This document shows positions 22,606-31,043 of a DNA stretch of 64,000 bases, one piece after another. Both the position numbers and the translations under genes were made by a program. Origin of the DNA: Candidatus Manganitrophus noduliformans (GTDB taxonomy: Bacteria; Nitrospirota; Nitrospiria; SBBL01; Manganitrophaceae); NCBI RefSeq assembly GCF_012184425.1, contig NZ_VTOW01000001.1:310001-374000 (forward strand), written 5' to 3'. How positions within the stretch are numbered: position 1 is the stretch's first letter; each line of letters begins with the position of its first letter. The notes beneath the pieces are model-generated. The model had not been told where the DNA came from. It saw only the letters and a program-made list of their open reading frames with translations, and did no database searches.

Positions 22606-22937
22606 TCCGGCTGTGCAAGAAGAGCACACCCGATCTTCCCTTCCCGGGCGGATGTGTATCAGTCCGGCACAAGAAGTCCTTTCCGCATTTTTCTTTTCCT
22701 CCCTCAGCGCAATCAGCGCTGCCTGATCGGGTCCCTAACGGCGGCATCCTGCTTGCAGTCTTCAGAAGTGCTTGCGGCCCCGACCGATCTTCGCAGTCTG
22801 GTATTCCACCCTCTCGAACCAATCTGTCCGTGTTCGGTCCGGCAGCAATGGAGGAGATCCTCCTCTTTCTCGTTTGCGCGCGAACCGCTTCTTGATGCGG
22901 CCGCAGCCTGTATCAACCCATTAAAGAGAGGACGTTC
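22606..22937. other. Non-coding spacer, nothing convincing
   Basis: Several short frames cross this stretch on both strands, but none has a Shine-Dalgarno, a recognisable motif or consistent codon use. A small palindrome (GGAGGA-GA-TCCTCC) lies near 22848-22861. The Shine-Dalgarno AGAGGA of the next gene is at the right end. Confidence 0.5.
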
Positions 22938-23090
22938 ATGAGCCGAGATCCTGTTTGCGGGGTCCTGATCGACGAAAAACTTTCAACCTCGCTGAAATAT
23001 GAGGGGAGAAAATACTATTTCTGCGGCGACTCGTGCCGGAAACACTTTCACGAGATACCGGAGAAATATCTACTGATCAAAGCGGCCTAA
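22938..23090 (+). CDS. YHS-domain mini-protein
   Basis: This 50-residue protein is essentially a bare YHS domain: MSRDPVCGVLIDEK at the start, then KYEGRKYYFCGDSCRKHF. The three Cys (C7, C29, C33) fit the metal-binding pattern of YHS domains found alone and in copper ATPases. AGAGGA precedes ATG by six bases. It lies 28 bases before a ferritin-like gene, which suggests a shared transcript and a role in handling a transition metal. That role is inference from the domain and neighbour. Confidence 0.8.
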   Translation: MSRDPVCGVLIDEKLSTSLKYEGRKYYFCGDSCRKHFHEIPEKYLLIKAA

Positions 23091-23118
23091 CCGGTTCATC
23101 AGATAAGGAGGAAGCGGC

Positions 23119-23586
23119 ATGGAATACAAAGGCGCCATCATGCGCGACGACGAAATTGTCGAAGCATTAAACGACTTGATCGAAACGGACCACAACGCCA
23201 TCGGCGCCTATAACACGGCGATCGACGGCCTCGACAAACACCCCACCCTCCGGGACAGCTTCATCACGTTCCGGGGCGACCACGAACGCCATGTCCGGGA
23301 GCTCTCTCCCTTTGTTCGGCAGTACGGGGGAGACCCCGAGAAAAAGCCGGGCGGCATGGGGGTTCTCCAAAAAGGCTGGACGGCCGTCTCCAAACTCGGC
23401 GGGGCCGACGCGATCCTCTCGGCCATGGTCTCCAATGAGGAGTCGGCGGTCTCCGCCTATGAAGCGGGGGCAACCAAGAACTTTCCGCCCGACATTCTTC
23501 AATATGTCCAACGCGGGCTTCAAGACGAGCGCAAGCACCTGGCTTATTGCAAGTCGGAATACGAGCGGCTGAAAAAAGCCGCGTAG
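23119..23586 (+). CDS. DUF2383 ferritin-like four-helix protein
   Basis: The 155-residue all-helical protein contains ALNDLIETDHNAIGAYNTAI near the start, DHERHVREL in the middle and DERKHLAYC near the end. These repeated E/H patterns at helix positions are those of ferritin-like (DUF2383, PA2169-type) proteins, where they can hold a di-metal centre. AAGGAGGAAG stands seven bases before ATG; MRDDEI at residue 8 is an alternative start. It probably pairs with the YHS mini-protein in metal or oxidative-stress physiology. The family is fairly sure; the function is not known. Confidence 0.82.
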   Translation: MEYKGAIMRDDEIVEALNDLIETDHNAIGAYNTAIDGLDKHPTLRDSFITFRGDHERHVRELSPFVRQYGGDPEKKPGGMGVLQKGWTAVSKLGGADAILSAMVSNEESAVSAYEAGATKNFPPDILQYVQRGLQDERKHLAYCKSEYERLKKAA

Positions 23587-23594
23587 ATTTCGGA

Positions 23595-23624
23595 TGTAGG
23601 GGCGTATTGCAATACGCCCCTACA
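23595..23624. repeat. Perfect 30-bp palindrome at a convergent gene junction
   Basis: TGTAGGGGCGTATTG (23595-23609) is followed directly by its exact reverse complement (23610-23624) with no spacer. It covers the last bases of the downstream minus-strand permease gene, whose TAG stop lies inside it, and sits 9 bases after the plus-strand stop. It probably ends transcription in both directions. A degenerate relative is at 10429-10472. Confidence 0.85.
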
Positions 23625-24513
23625 ATTTCAGCCGCGGATCGAGCGCGTCGCGCAGGCCTTCCCCCAGGAGATTGTAGCCGAGGACCGTGACGAAGATGGC
23701 GAGGCCGGGAAAGACCGAGAGCCACCAGGCGATCTCGATGTTGTCCTTGCCCGCCGTCAGGATGCTCCCCCAGCTTGCCTTCGGCGGCTGAACGCCGATG
23801 CCGAGAAAGCTGAGCGCCGACTCGGTGAGAATCGCTCCCGCGATCCCCAGCACGGCGGCGACATAAACCGGCGAGAGGGCGTTGGGGAGAATGTGGCGGA
23901 CGATCAATCTGAAATCGCGCGCCCCCTGCGCCCGCGCCGCCGTCACGTAATCCATCTCCTTGATCCCGAGAAACTGCCCCCGGACCAGACGCGCCACCCC
24001 CATCCATCCGGTCAGACCGATCACGATCATGATGTTCCAGATCGACGGCTCCAGAATGGCGATCACCGCCAGGATCAGAAAAAAGGTCGGGATGGAGAGC
24101 ATGATGTCGACCAGCCGCATCAGAATCGCATCGATCTTTCCCGCGTAAAAACCGGCCAGCGCGCCGACTCCAATGCCGATCAGAATCGCGATCCCCACCG
24201 CCACGAACCCGACCCAAAGGGAGATCCGCGCCCCCCAGATGACCCGGCTGAGAACATCCCGTCCGAGCGGATCGGTTCCGAACGGATGTTCGAAACTCGG
24301 CGGCTGGAGGATCTTTTCAATGTTGATTTCGTAGGGATCATGCGGCGCCAAGAGCGGCGCCGAGACGGCCACGAGAAAGATCGTCAGGACGATCAGGCTC
24401 CCCGCCAGCGCCACCCGATTCCGCTTGAACCGCCGCCAGAAAAGAGGGGGGCCGGGGGTCGGGGGCCGGGGGTCGGCGGAAGAGGCCGCTGGTTGCATCT
24501 CGGTTTGTTTCAT
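23620..24513 (-). CDS. Peptide ABC transporter permease (DppC-like)
   Basis: I start this 297-residue permease at ATG 24513, which has AAAAGGGA seven bases before it; a GTG 13 codons upstream (24552) is also in frame. The N-terminal cytoplasmic tail contains PRPPTPGPPLFWRRFKRNR, encoded by a G-quadruplex-prone stretch. Six membrane segments follow, with GTDPLGRDVLSRVIWGARIS and the ATPase-docking loop MDYVTAARAQGARDFRLIVRH. It works with the DppB-like protein encoded 57 bases upstream. No ATPase gene accompanies the pair. Confidence 0.92.
   Translation of the reverse strand: MKQTEMQPAASSADPRPPTPGPPLFWRRFKRNRVALAGSLIVLTIFLVAVSAPLLAPHDPYEINIEKILQPPSFEHPFGTDPLGRDVLSRVIWGARISLWVGFVAVGIAILIGIGVGALAGFYAGKIDAILMRLVDIMLSIPTFFLILAVIAILEPSIWNIMIVIGLTGWMGVARLVRGQFLGIKEMDYVTAARAQGARDFRLIVRHILPNALSPVYVAAVLGIAGAILTESALSFLGIGVQPPKASWGSILTAGKDNIEIAWWLSVFPGLAIFVTVLGYNLLGEGLRDALDPRLKL
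24446..24472 (+). other. G-quadruplex-forming motif inside the DppC-like gene
   Basis: Four G-runs (24446-24451, 24454-24458, 24461-24465, 24468-24472) are separated by only two bases each. They lie on the plus strand, which is the template strand for the minus-strand gene, within the codons of the Pro-rich N-terminal tail. The short loops predict a very stable parallel quadruplex. Confidence 0.6.
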
Positions 24514-24570
24514 TGAGTCCCTTTTATTTTGGTTTTCTCCGGCACCCGACACCCGGCCCCGGTCCCTTCC

Positions 24571-25542
24571 TCACGAAACGCGTATCCTCGGATTGACCCA
24601 GGCGTACGAAAGATCGGCGAGAAGATTGCCGATCAACGTCAGCACCGCGGCGAAGACCGTCAGCCCCATGATCACCGGGTAATCACGGGCCAACACCGAC
24701 TGAAAGGAGAGCTGCCCGATCCCCGGAATGGCGAAAATCGTCTCGATAATCACGCTCCCGCCGATCAATGTCGGCAGCTCCAGCCCCATCAGGGTGACCA
24801 CCGGGATCAACGCGTTCCGAAGCGCGTGTTTGTAAATCACCTGCCGCTCGGAGAGCCCTTTCGCCCGGGCCGTCTGGATATAGTCCTGACGGATCACCTC
24901 CAGCATCTCCGATCGAAGATACCGCGAATACCCGGCCAGACCGATGAGGGAGGCGGTGAGGACCGGCAAGATCAGGTGGCGCGCCCAGTCGATCAACCGC
25001 TCGAGCGGGGAGAGCTGCGCCGTCGTCAGCGATTGATATCCGGAGAGGGGAAGCCATCCGAGATAAACGCCGAAGAGAAGCATCAGCAGCAGGGCCAGCC
25101 AAAAGCTGGGGAGGGAAAACCCGATATAAACAAAGAGGGTGGTCGCCTTGTCCATCCAGGAGTATTGGCGCGTCGCCGAGAGGATGCCGATCGGAAAGGC
25201 GACCAGAACAATCACCGCCAGGGTCAGCAGGTTGATCGCCACCGTGATCGGCAGCCGATCCAGGATCTTTTGAGAGACCGGCGCGCCATCGACAAAGGAG
25301 CGGCCGAGATCCAACGTGACGAAGCGCCGCAGCCAATCGAGGTATTGGATGTGAAGCGGCCGGTCCAGTCCGTAAAGCCTTCTTAAGTTTTCCTTGGCTT
25401 GCGCCGATACTTTAGGATTAAGGGCGGTTTGAAGATCGGTCGGGTCTCCCGGGGCCAGATGCATGATGCCGAAGGTCAGAAGGGTGATTCCGAAGAGCGT
25501 AATGAGAAGCTGCCAAAACCGTTGGAAGAGAAAATGGGCCAT
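24571..25542 (-). CDS. Peptide ABC transporter permease (DppB-like)
   Basis: The 323-residue protein begins MAHFLFQRFWQLLITLFGIT, the usual DppB N-terminal span, followed by the conserved LAPGDPTDL and a periplasmic loop with LRRLYGLDRPLHIQYLDWL. Further spans and the ATPase-coupling loop DYIQTARAKGLSERQVIYKH follow. It forms a heterodimeric channel with the DppC-like protein downstream and most likely receives substrate from the binding lipoprotein at 20980-22605. The Shine-Dalgarno is weak. Confidence 0.92.
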   Translation of the reverse strand: MAHFLFQRFWQLLITLFGITLLTFGIMHLAPGDPTDLQTALNPKVSAQAKENLRRLYGLDRPLHIQYLDWLRRFVTLDLGRSFVDGAPVSQKILDRLPITVAINLLTLAVIVLVAFPIGILSATRQYSWMDKATTLFVYIGFSLPSFWLALLLMLLFGVYLGWLPLSGYQSLTTAQLSPLERLIDWARHLILPVLTASLIGLAGYSRYLRSEMLEVIRQDYIQTARAKGLSERQVIYKHALRNALIPVVTLMGLELPTLIGGSVIIETIFAIPGIGQLSFQSVLARDYPVIMGLTVFAAVLTLIGNLLADLSYAWVNPRIRVS

Positions 25543-25778
25543 ATTTTAGGTATGCTATCAAAAACAATCTTTAGAAATCAAATGCAGGGTTCTTTTGACC
25601 TAATAACTCTCAAAAACCGCCAATTCATTCCAAAACCGGCATTGAATATCCGTTCATATGTGATATAAACTTTTATTCAACGGAGGGGGTCTTTCCGGAA
25701 AATAGGACAAATGTCAAAAACCTCAACCTATAGACGAGACGACATCGGCCGACCCCAATTAGTGGTGACTTTTTATAC
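25543..25778. other. AT-rich divergent spacer between dppB-like gene and speD
   Basis: The stretch is markedly lower in GC than its surroundings and holds no gene. TAAAAT lies immediately before the dppB ATG on the minus strand and may be part of its promoter. The speD promoter is at its right end. Confidence 0.5.
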
Positions 25779-25806
25779 TTGACAAAAAAAAATATTGCTA
25801 TATATT
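25779..25806 (+). promoter_or_regulatory. Strong sigma-70-type promoter of the spe operon
   Basis: Consensus TTGACA (25779-25784) and TATATT (25801-25806) are separated by 16 bases, most of them A. Transcription would start near 25813 and give a leader of about 110 bases. Confidence 0.75.
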
Positions 25807-25831
25807 TACACAAATTTCTTTGACCTTTTTG

Positions 25832-25903
25832 ATGATTCCAGGAGAAAAGGAGGTGAGACTACTCACAAACAAACAAAACGGGGTGGCTTCACCCCACCCA
25901 TAA
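25832..25903 (+). promoter_or_regulatory. Structured speD leader with possible short upstream ORF
   Basis: Two hairpins are visible: GTGAG/CTCAC (25853-25857/25862-25866, loop of 4) and GGGGTG/CACCCC (25880-25885/25890-25895, loop GCTT). A near-perfect Shine-Dalgarno, AAAGGAGGTGA, lies at the foot of the first hairpin, about 65 bases too early for speD. A frame from ATG 25832 or GTG 25853 to TAA 25903 would encode a 23- or 16-residue peptide ending NGVASPHP. This has the form of a translated leader controlling speD, but no such element is known to me and the peptide is only inferred. Confidence 0.35.
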
Positions 25904-25921
25904 CGAAAGGGGGCAAATAGA

Positions 25922-26356
25922 GTGCACGCTTTAGGGACGCACTTGCTGGTGGAGTTGAAAGATTGCAACTCCAAGATTTTGAATGACGTGAAGAAGATCG
26001 AAGACATTCTGGTTACTGCTGCGAAGGAAGCGAAAGCCACCATCATTGAAAGTCGGTTCCACAAATTTAGCCCCTTTGGAATCAGCGGAGTGGTCGTGAT
26101 TGCGGAATCCCACCTGACCATCCACACATGGCCCGAGTACGGCTATGCGGCCGTTGATATTTTTACCTGCGGCGAAACGCTCCAACCCTCCGTCGCCGCC
26201 TCTTACATTGTCGCCAAACTACAGTCGAAGAACCCCTCTCTGGTCGAAATGAAGAGAGGCCTGCTTTCCTTGGGAGACCAGAAATTGCCTCACAAGCCGG
26301 TTAAAGGAGAGCCCGTTCATTATGACCGAGCCAAAGAGCTACAAATGGTTCCTTGA
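25922..26356 (+). CDS. speD: S-adenosylmethionine decarboxylase proenzyme
   Basis: The 144-residue protein starts at GTG 25922 behind AAAGGGGG. It is the short class 1B form. Self-cleavage between E62 and S63 in AESHLTIHTWPE creates the pyruvoyl cofactor; H68 and C83 (FTCGET) are the processing and catalytic residues, at the same numbering as in the Thermotoga maritima enzyme. It makes decarboxylated SAM, the aminopropyl donor for spermidine. Its 3' end overlaps speE by 35 bases, so the two are translationally linked. Confidence 0.96.
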   Translation: MHALGTHLLVELKDCNSKILNDVKKIEDILVTAAKEAKATIIESRFHKFSPFGISGVVVIAESHLTIHTWPEYGYAAVDIFTCGETLQPSVAASYIVAKLQSKNPSLVEMKRGLLSLGDQKLPHKPVKGEPVHYDRAKELQMVP

Positions 26357-27242
26357 TTACCTCTCCCCGTTTGAAGGGCACATGCATGGGATCGACACGG
26401 TCGTCTTTTCCAAGCAGACCCAATTTCAGCAGGTAGAGATCCTGGACACCAAAAGCTACGGACGTTGTCTGGTCCTCGACGGCAAGATGCAGTCGAGCGA
26501 GGTAGACGAGTTCATCTATCACGAAGCGCTGGTCCATCCCGCGATGTTTACCCATCCGGAGCCGAAGAAAGTCTTCATCGTCGGAGGAGGCGAGGGGGCG
26601 ACCCTTCGCGAGATCCTCCGGCATCGGTCGGTCGAACGGGTCTTGATGGTCGATATCGATCAAGAGGTAGTGGAGAGTTGCAAGCGCCACCTTCCCCAGT
26701 GGCACCAGGGGTCGTTTGACGATCCCCGCGCGGAGGTCCGCTATCTCGACGCGCGAAAATATCTGGAGGAGACCACCGACACCTACGATATCATCATCAT
26801 CGACATCTCCGAGCCGGTCGAAGAGGGCCCCGCGTATCTCCTCTACACAAAAGAGTTCTACAGCCTGGTGATGGAGCGTCTGACGAGCGGCGGAATCATC
26901 TCTCTTCAGGCCGGCACCACCGCCGCCACCAGCCTGCTGAACTTTTCGGCCGTCTACCAGACCCTCCGGACCGTCTTCCCCGTCGTCTCTCCCTATCAAG
27001 CGCCGATCCCTTCTTTCGGTCTTCCCTGGGGCTTCGCTCTGGCCTCGAAACGGTTCGATCCGAGGGCGTTGGACGAAAAAGAGATCGACCGTCGCATCTC
27101 CCAGCGGCTGGAGCGGGAGCTGAAATATTACGACGGGGAGACCCATGTCGGCCAGTTCTTCCTCCCGAAGCAAGTCCGGATTCAGATGGAGAAACAAGAG
27201 CGGATCATCGAAGACAACTATCCGTTGTTTACATACCATTGA
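26322..27242 (+). CDS. speE: Spermidine synthase
   Basis: The 306-residue protein has the N-terminal beta domain with the substrate-gate residues around SEVDEFIYHE, the SAM-type nucleotide site VGGGEGATLRE, the acidic VDIDQEVVE and the catalytic stretch IIIDISEP. Most spermidine synthases have D-x-x-D-P here; the reading DISEP keeps the first acidic residue but replaces the second by Glu. It transfers an aminopropyl group from decarboxylated SAM to putrescine or a related diamine. It lies between speD and the decarboxylase gene, so the cluster encodes most of a polyamine pathway. Confidence 0.93.
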   Translation: MTEPKSYKWFLDYLSPFEGHMHGIDTVVFSKQTQFQQVEILDTKSYGRCLVLDGKMQSSEVDEFIYHEALVHPAMFTHPEPKKVFIVGGGEGATLREILRHRSVERVLMVDIDQEVVESCKRHLPQWHQGSFDDPRAEVRYLDARKYLEETTDTYDIIIIDISEPVEEGPAYLLYTKEFYSLVMERLTSGGIISLQAGTTAATSLLNFSAVYQTLRTVFPVVSPYQAPIPSFGLPWGFALASKRFDPRALDEKEIDRRISQRLERELKYYDGETHVGQFFLPKQVRIQMEKQERIIEDNYPLFTYH

Positions 27243-27442
27243 GCGAAAAATTCTTAAGAGAGATCCAATCGATCCGCCGGGCCGGAGGGCCTTCGCGCAG
27301 GACCCGCCTTTTTGGAGGCGCCTCCGCCTTGAAAGGGAAACGTTTATCGAGCGCCCGGAAGAAGCCGGTCCGCGCCTTTTTGATCATGGGAGAGAGGGGA
27401 GAATCGGACGAGCCCTCTTAGCCGGCCTCTCCGACAGATGTA

Positions 27443-28924
27443 ATGAAAATCGATCAGGAACAGTTTAAAACCCCTCTTTTCGACGCGATGGTCTCCCTGG
27501 CCGAGAGCCGGAAGGTCTCTTTTCACACTCCCGGCCACAAGAGCGGCAAGGGGATTTCGACCCGCTTCCGGAAGTTCGTCGGACCGAAGATCTTCTCCAT
27601 CGACCTGACCACCCTCGACGAAGTCGACTCCCTCCAAAAGCCCAAAGGGGTCATCAAAGAAGCGCAGGAGCTCGCCGCCAAGGCCTACGGCGCCGACCGG
27701 TCGTTCTTTCTGGTCAATGGCACCACCGGCGGCAATCATGCGATGATCCTCGCCGCCTGCGGCCCCCGGGACAAGGTCCTGGTCGCCCGCAACGCCCATA
27801 AGTCGGTATTGGCCGGCCTGATCTTCTCTGGCGCCGAGCCGATTTTCTTTTCTCCGGCGGTCGACGACAATCTGAAACTGACCCTCAACGTCACCTACGA
27901 AGCGACGATCCGCGCGATCGACGCGCATCCCGAGGCGAAGGCCCTCTTCCTCACCAGCCCGAATTATTACGGCATCTGCGCCGATCTGGAGCGGATTATC
28001 CCGTATGCCCATTCAAAGGGGTTGGTGGTGATGGTCGACGAGGCGCACGGGCCGCATCTGAAATTCCATCCCCAGCTTCCAATGTCCGGGGTCGAAGCGG
28101 GGGCCGATCTGGTCGTCCAGAGCACGCATAAGATCATCGGCGGGATGACGCAAGCATCGATGCTCCATGCGCAGGGGCCGCGGGTCGACATGACGACCCT
28201 TGCCACGGTCCTCCGCTTCGTTCAGAGCACCAGCCCTTCGTATATCTTGATGGCCTCGTTGGATCTGGCGCGGATGCAGATGGCGACGGAAGGGGAGAAG
28301 CTGCTCGACAAGGCGATCAAGCTTGCCGCCGAAGCGCGCAGCAAGATCAACCGGATTCCGGGTGTCTCCTGCTTCGACAAAGCGATGGTGAAAAACCCCC
28401 TCTTCTCGCCGATGGGCGATTTCGACATCACCAAGCTGACGATCACCGTCCGGGATCTCGGCCTCTCCGGCTATCAGGCGTCGCAGATTCTCAACAACAA
28501 GTATCACATTCAGGTCGAGATGGCCGATCCGTTCAATGTGCTGGTGATCGTCAGCATCGGCGACCGGCGGGACGATCTCAACCGCCTGGTCGACGCGCTC
28601 CGCGACATGTCGAAGGAGTATCACGGCAAGCCGAGCCAATCGAGTTTCATTGCCGAAGTCAGCCTTCCGCCGTTCGGCAAAGCGGGCCAGATGACGCCGC
28701 GCGAGGCCTTCTTCCGCGATTACCGCTACGCCCCCCTCGACGAGAGCGGCGGCCTGATCAGCTCCGAGATCATCACCGTCTACCCCCCAGGCATCCCCCT
28801 CCTCGTCCCCGGCGAGATCGTGACCCAAGAGGTCATCGACTACATCCGCAAAATGGACCGCCTCGGCGCCACCGTCGATGGGCTGAATGCTTCGAACAGC
28901 ACCATTGCGGTGGTGAAGCAGTAG
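27443..28924 (+). CDS. speA: PLP-dependent Orn/Lys/Arg decarboxylase, probably arginine decarboxylase
   Basis: The 493-residue fold-type I enzyme shows the family N-terminal SFHTPGHKSGKG, the cofactor-stacking region TTGGNHAMILAA, VDEAHGPHLKF and the PLP lysine in STHKIIGGM (K230). The C-terminal domain follows with DRRDDLNRLVDAL. It lacks the wing domain of the inducible enterobacterial enzymes, as in SpeA of Gram-positive bacteria and cyanobacteria-type proteins. Arginine is the likeliest substrate because no ornithine-making step is adjacent, but lysine or ornithine cannot be excluded. It follows speE after a 200-base spacer with no convincing gene. Confidence 0.85.
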   Translation: MKIDQEQFKTPLFDAMVSLAESRKVSFHTPGHKSGKGISTRFRKFVGPKIFSIDLTTLDEVDSLQKPKGVIKEAQELAAKAYGADRSFFLVNGTTGGNHAMILAACGPRDKVLVARNAHKSVLAGLIFSGAEPIFFSPAVDDNLKLTLNVTYEATIRAIDAHPEAKALFLTSPNYYGICADLERIIPYAHSKGLVVMVDEAHGPHLKFHPQLPMSGVEAGADLVVQSTHKIIGGMTQASMLHAQGPRVDMTTLATVLRFVQSTSPSYILMASLDLARMQMATEGEKLLDKAIKLAAEARSKINRIPGVSCFDKAMVKNPLFSPMGDFDITKLTITVRDLGLSGYQASQILNNKYHIQVEMADPFNVLVIVSIGDRRDDLNRLVDALRDMSKEYHGKPSQSSFIAEVSLPPFGKAGQMTPREAFFRDYRYAPLDESGGLISSEIITVYPPGIPLLVPGEIVTQEVIDYIRKMDRLGATVDGLNASNSTIAVVKQ

Positions 28925-28929
28925 AATTC

Positions 28930-30816
28930 CTACGGATTCCCCAATGGAGTCCAGACGAGGCCATCACTATTCACATCTGCATTGGCTCCCATCGTTCCGC
29001 TCACGGCAACAGGTTGCTCATTGCTTGCAGGGAAGAGACCATACAGTTCAAATATCTCGTCCGTCGTCTTATCTGCAACCATAGCGAGTCGGTTTCCATC
29101 CGGCGACCATGCTAGCGCTATGACACCGCCATTAGCGACCATTGTGCCGCTAACTCCCTGGTCAAGAAATTGTGTTGTACCGGTAAATAATCTGAAAGTA
29201 GTACCAAAACCAGTAATGGCAGCAAGGCGTTCGCTGTTAGGTGACCAAGCGAATTGAGGAATAGAAGTACTGCCGGGTGAAACCCTGTGGGCATCCGTGC
29301 CGCCAGTCGCGGGTGAAACGTACAACTCGACAACACCGTCTGTGGTTTTGTCTGCCGAGAATGCGATGTATTGGCTGTTCGGAGACCAGGCAAACAAATT
29401 GACATCAGCAAACGCGCTAAAATTAGCGCTCAATGGAATTGGTTCTCCGCCTCCCGCAGCAGAATTGACGAATAACTCGAATACATCGTCGGTTAGACGA
29501 TCGCTTAAGATTGCTAGACGGGTCGAGTCCGGCGACCAATCGAAGTCATTGATGCTCGCCGTCGGAGTTTGCGTTCCGCTCACAATCGTCGGAACTTCAT
29601 TCTCGTTCGCAGAAGCCACAAATAGTTCCTCCACATTATCAGTGAGTATATCTCCACTGAATGCGAGCCGTGTTCCATCCGGCGCCCAAAGGAATTGAGA
29701 GACGTTGCCGCCGGTCACAATCGTTCCGCTGACCAGGACCGGTTCCGCACTGCCGTCCGCTGGTGCCACGAAGAGTTCATTCACACCGTTGGCCCGTTTG
29801 TCAGCTACGAAGGCGATCTGGGTACCATCTGACGACCAGTCAAAGGCCTGGGGGATATTGACCTCCACTGACCCGCCAGCGACGAGAGTTCCACTCACCT
29901 TTACAGGTACGCCGCTGCCATCTGCCAAGGCGACATACACCTCGACAACATCATCGGTATGCTTGTCCGCGATAAAGGCGATTCGGCTACCGTCCGGCGA
30001 CCATATCATTGGTACAGACGAAAAGTTGGTTGCTACTTGACCGTTTGCAACCAGTGAGCCACTTACCTTAACTGCCGCGCTGCTTCCGTCAGTCGGTACA
30101 ACATATAACTCGAAGATATTATCCATATCCTTATCTGCGGTGAAAGCAACCCTGCGACCATCCGGTGATGGGAACGACTCGTCCACATTCGAGGCGGCAC
30201 CAAGGTTGCTGAGATTGATCGGCTCCGCACCGGAGCCGGGAGTAGCGCTATATAGATCCGTGACGTTATCAGTAGTTTTGTCGGCACGGAACAGGAGTCT
30301 GGCAGTCGTATCGATGATGTACTCACTAGAGAGTAGGCCTTCGACACCGGTGAAGCTAACAGCCGAAATACGAAAGTGTCGCTTTCCGCTGTTGGAGGCG
30401 AGTCTAATTGGAGCAGTTCGCGCAGCGCCAGGAACTGTGGCGACAACCAATTCTTCCGAGGAAGCCGAAATCGTCTGATCCGACTCATAGATAACGAAGA
30501 ACTGGATAGCTACGGGGCTTTCTGGCAGACTCCACCGGAGGTCGAATGTCGGCGGGCCGCTTGGGTTCGAGAAAACACGCAGATTAGTCGGCGTGGAAGG
30601 CACTGTAGTGTCAATCGGCCCCGGCGGACCCTGTTCCCCCGGTAAACCCTGTTCACCAGTCGTTCCTTCCTCTCCAGGTAGACCTTGCAGTCCGATCGCT
30701 CCCTGTGATCCGTCTCTTCCGCTGCACCCCGAGATTGCCATGACTAGCATTCCTAATGAAAGCGTCGCAATGATACATTGAAGCCGTAACCACAAAACCT
30801 GCTTCCTAGATGACAT
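28930..30816 (-). CDS. Lipoprotein with collagen-like segment and TolB/WD40-type beta-propeller
   Basis: I start at ATG 30816, which has a perfect GGAGGT; the frame continues 16 codons upstream. The 628-residue protein has a lipoprotein signal ending VMAISGCSG, then about ten Gly-x-y triplets (GLQGLPGEEGTTGEQGLPGE), a fibronectin-III-like domain (about 75-165) and about eight repeats of the type SPDGSRIAFIADKHTDDV-ELYV, which form a PD40/TolB-like propeller. Many repeats carry the same ADKxTDxVxEL core. GC content is clearly below the neighbours, suggesting transfer. Surface attachment or ligand binding is a reasonable guess; no enzyme is indicated. Confidence 0.85.
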   Translation of the reverse strand: MSSRKQVLWLRLQCIIATLSLGMLVMAISGCSGRDGSQGAIGLQGLPGEEGTTGEQGLPGEQGPPGPIDTTVPSTPTNLRVFSNPSGPPTFDLRWSLPESPVAIQFFVIYESDQTISASSEELVVATVPGAARTAPIRLASNSGKRHFRISAVSFTGVEGLLSSEYIIDTTARLLFRADKTTDNVTDLYSATPGSGAEPINLSNLGAASNVDESFPSPDGRRVAFTADKDMDNIFELYVVPTDGSSAAVKVSGSLVANGQVATNFSSVPMIWSPDGSRIAFIADKHTDDVVEVYVALADGSGVPVKVSGTLVAGGSVEVNIPQAFDWSSDGTQIAFVADKRANGVNELFVAPADGSAEPVLVSGTIVTGGNVSQFLWAPDGTRLAFSGDILTDNVEELFVASANENEVPTIVSGTQTPTASINDFDWSPDSTRLAILSDRLTDDVFELFVNSAAGGGEPIPLSANFSAFADVNLFAWSPNSQYIAFSADKTTDGVVELYVSPATGGTDAHRVSPGSTSIPQFAWSPNSERLAAITGFGTTFRLFTGTTQFLDQGVSGTMVANGGVIALAWSPDGNRLAMVADKTTDEIFELYGLFPASNEQPVAVSGTMGANADVNSDGLVWTPLGNP

Positions 30817-31043
30817 ACTGACCTCCAGGGATTTTGGGAAAGAAGTATACCATAGCAGTTTCATAGTGCAATGAATGTCTATGTGAGCCTTTCATGCCCG
30901 ACCTCTGAATGAACCCCATCGTTCCATTGATGCACCCGGTTGACGCCGGGGAGAGGACCGACATACAATTCGAACAGGTCGTTCATTTTCTTCTCCCTCT
31001 AGATCCAACCCGTTTTCCTATAGTGACGGAAGAATGGCCGCGA

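Noticed and set aside
27239-27421. A 60-codon frame (TTG start) in the spacer between speE and the decarboxylase gene
   Set aside because: Very basic and low complexity, no Shine-Dalgarno and no motif; more likely spacer sequence.
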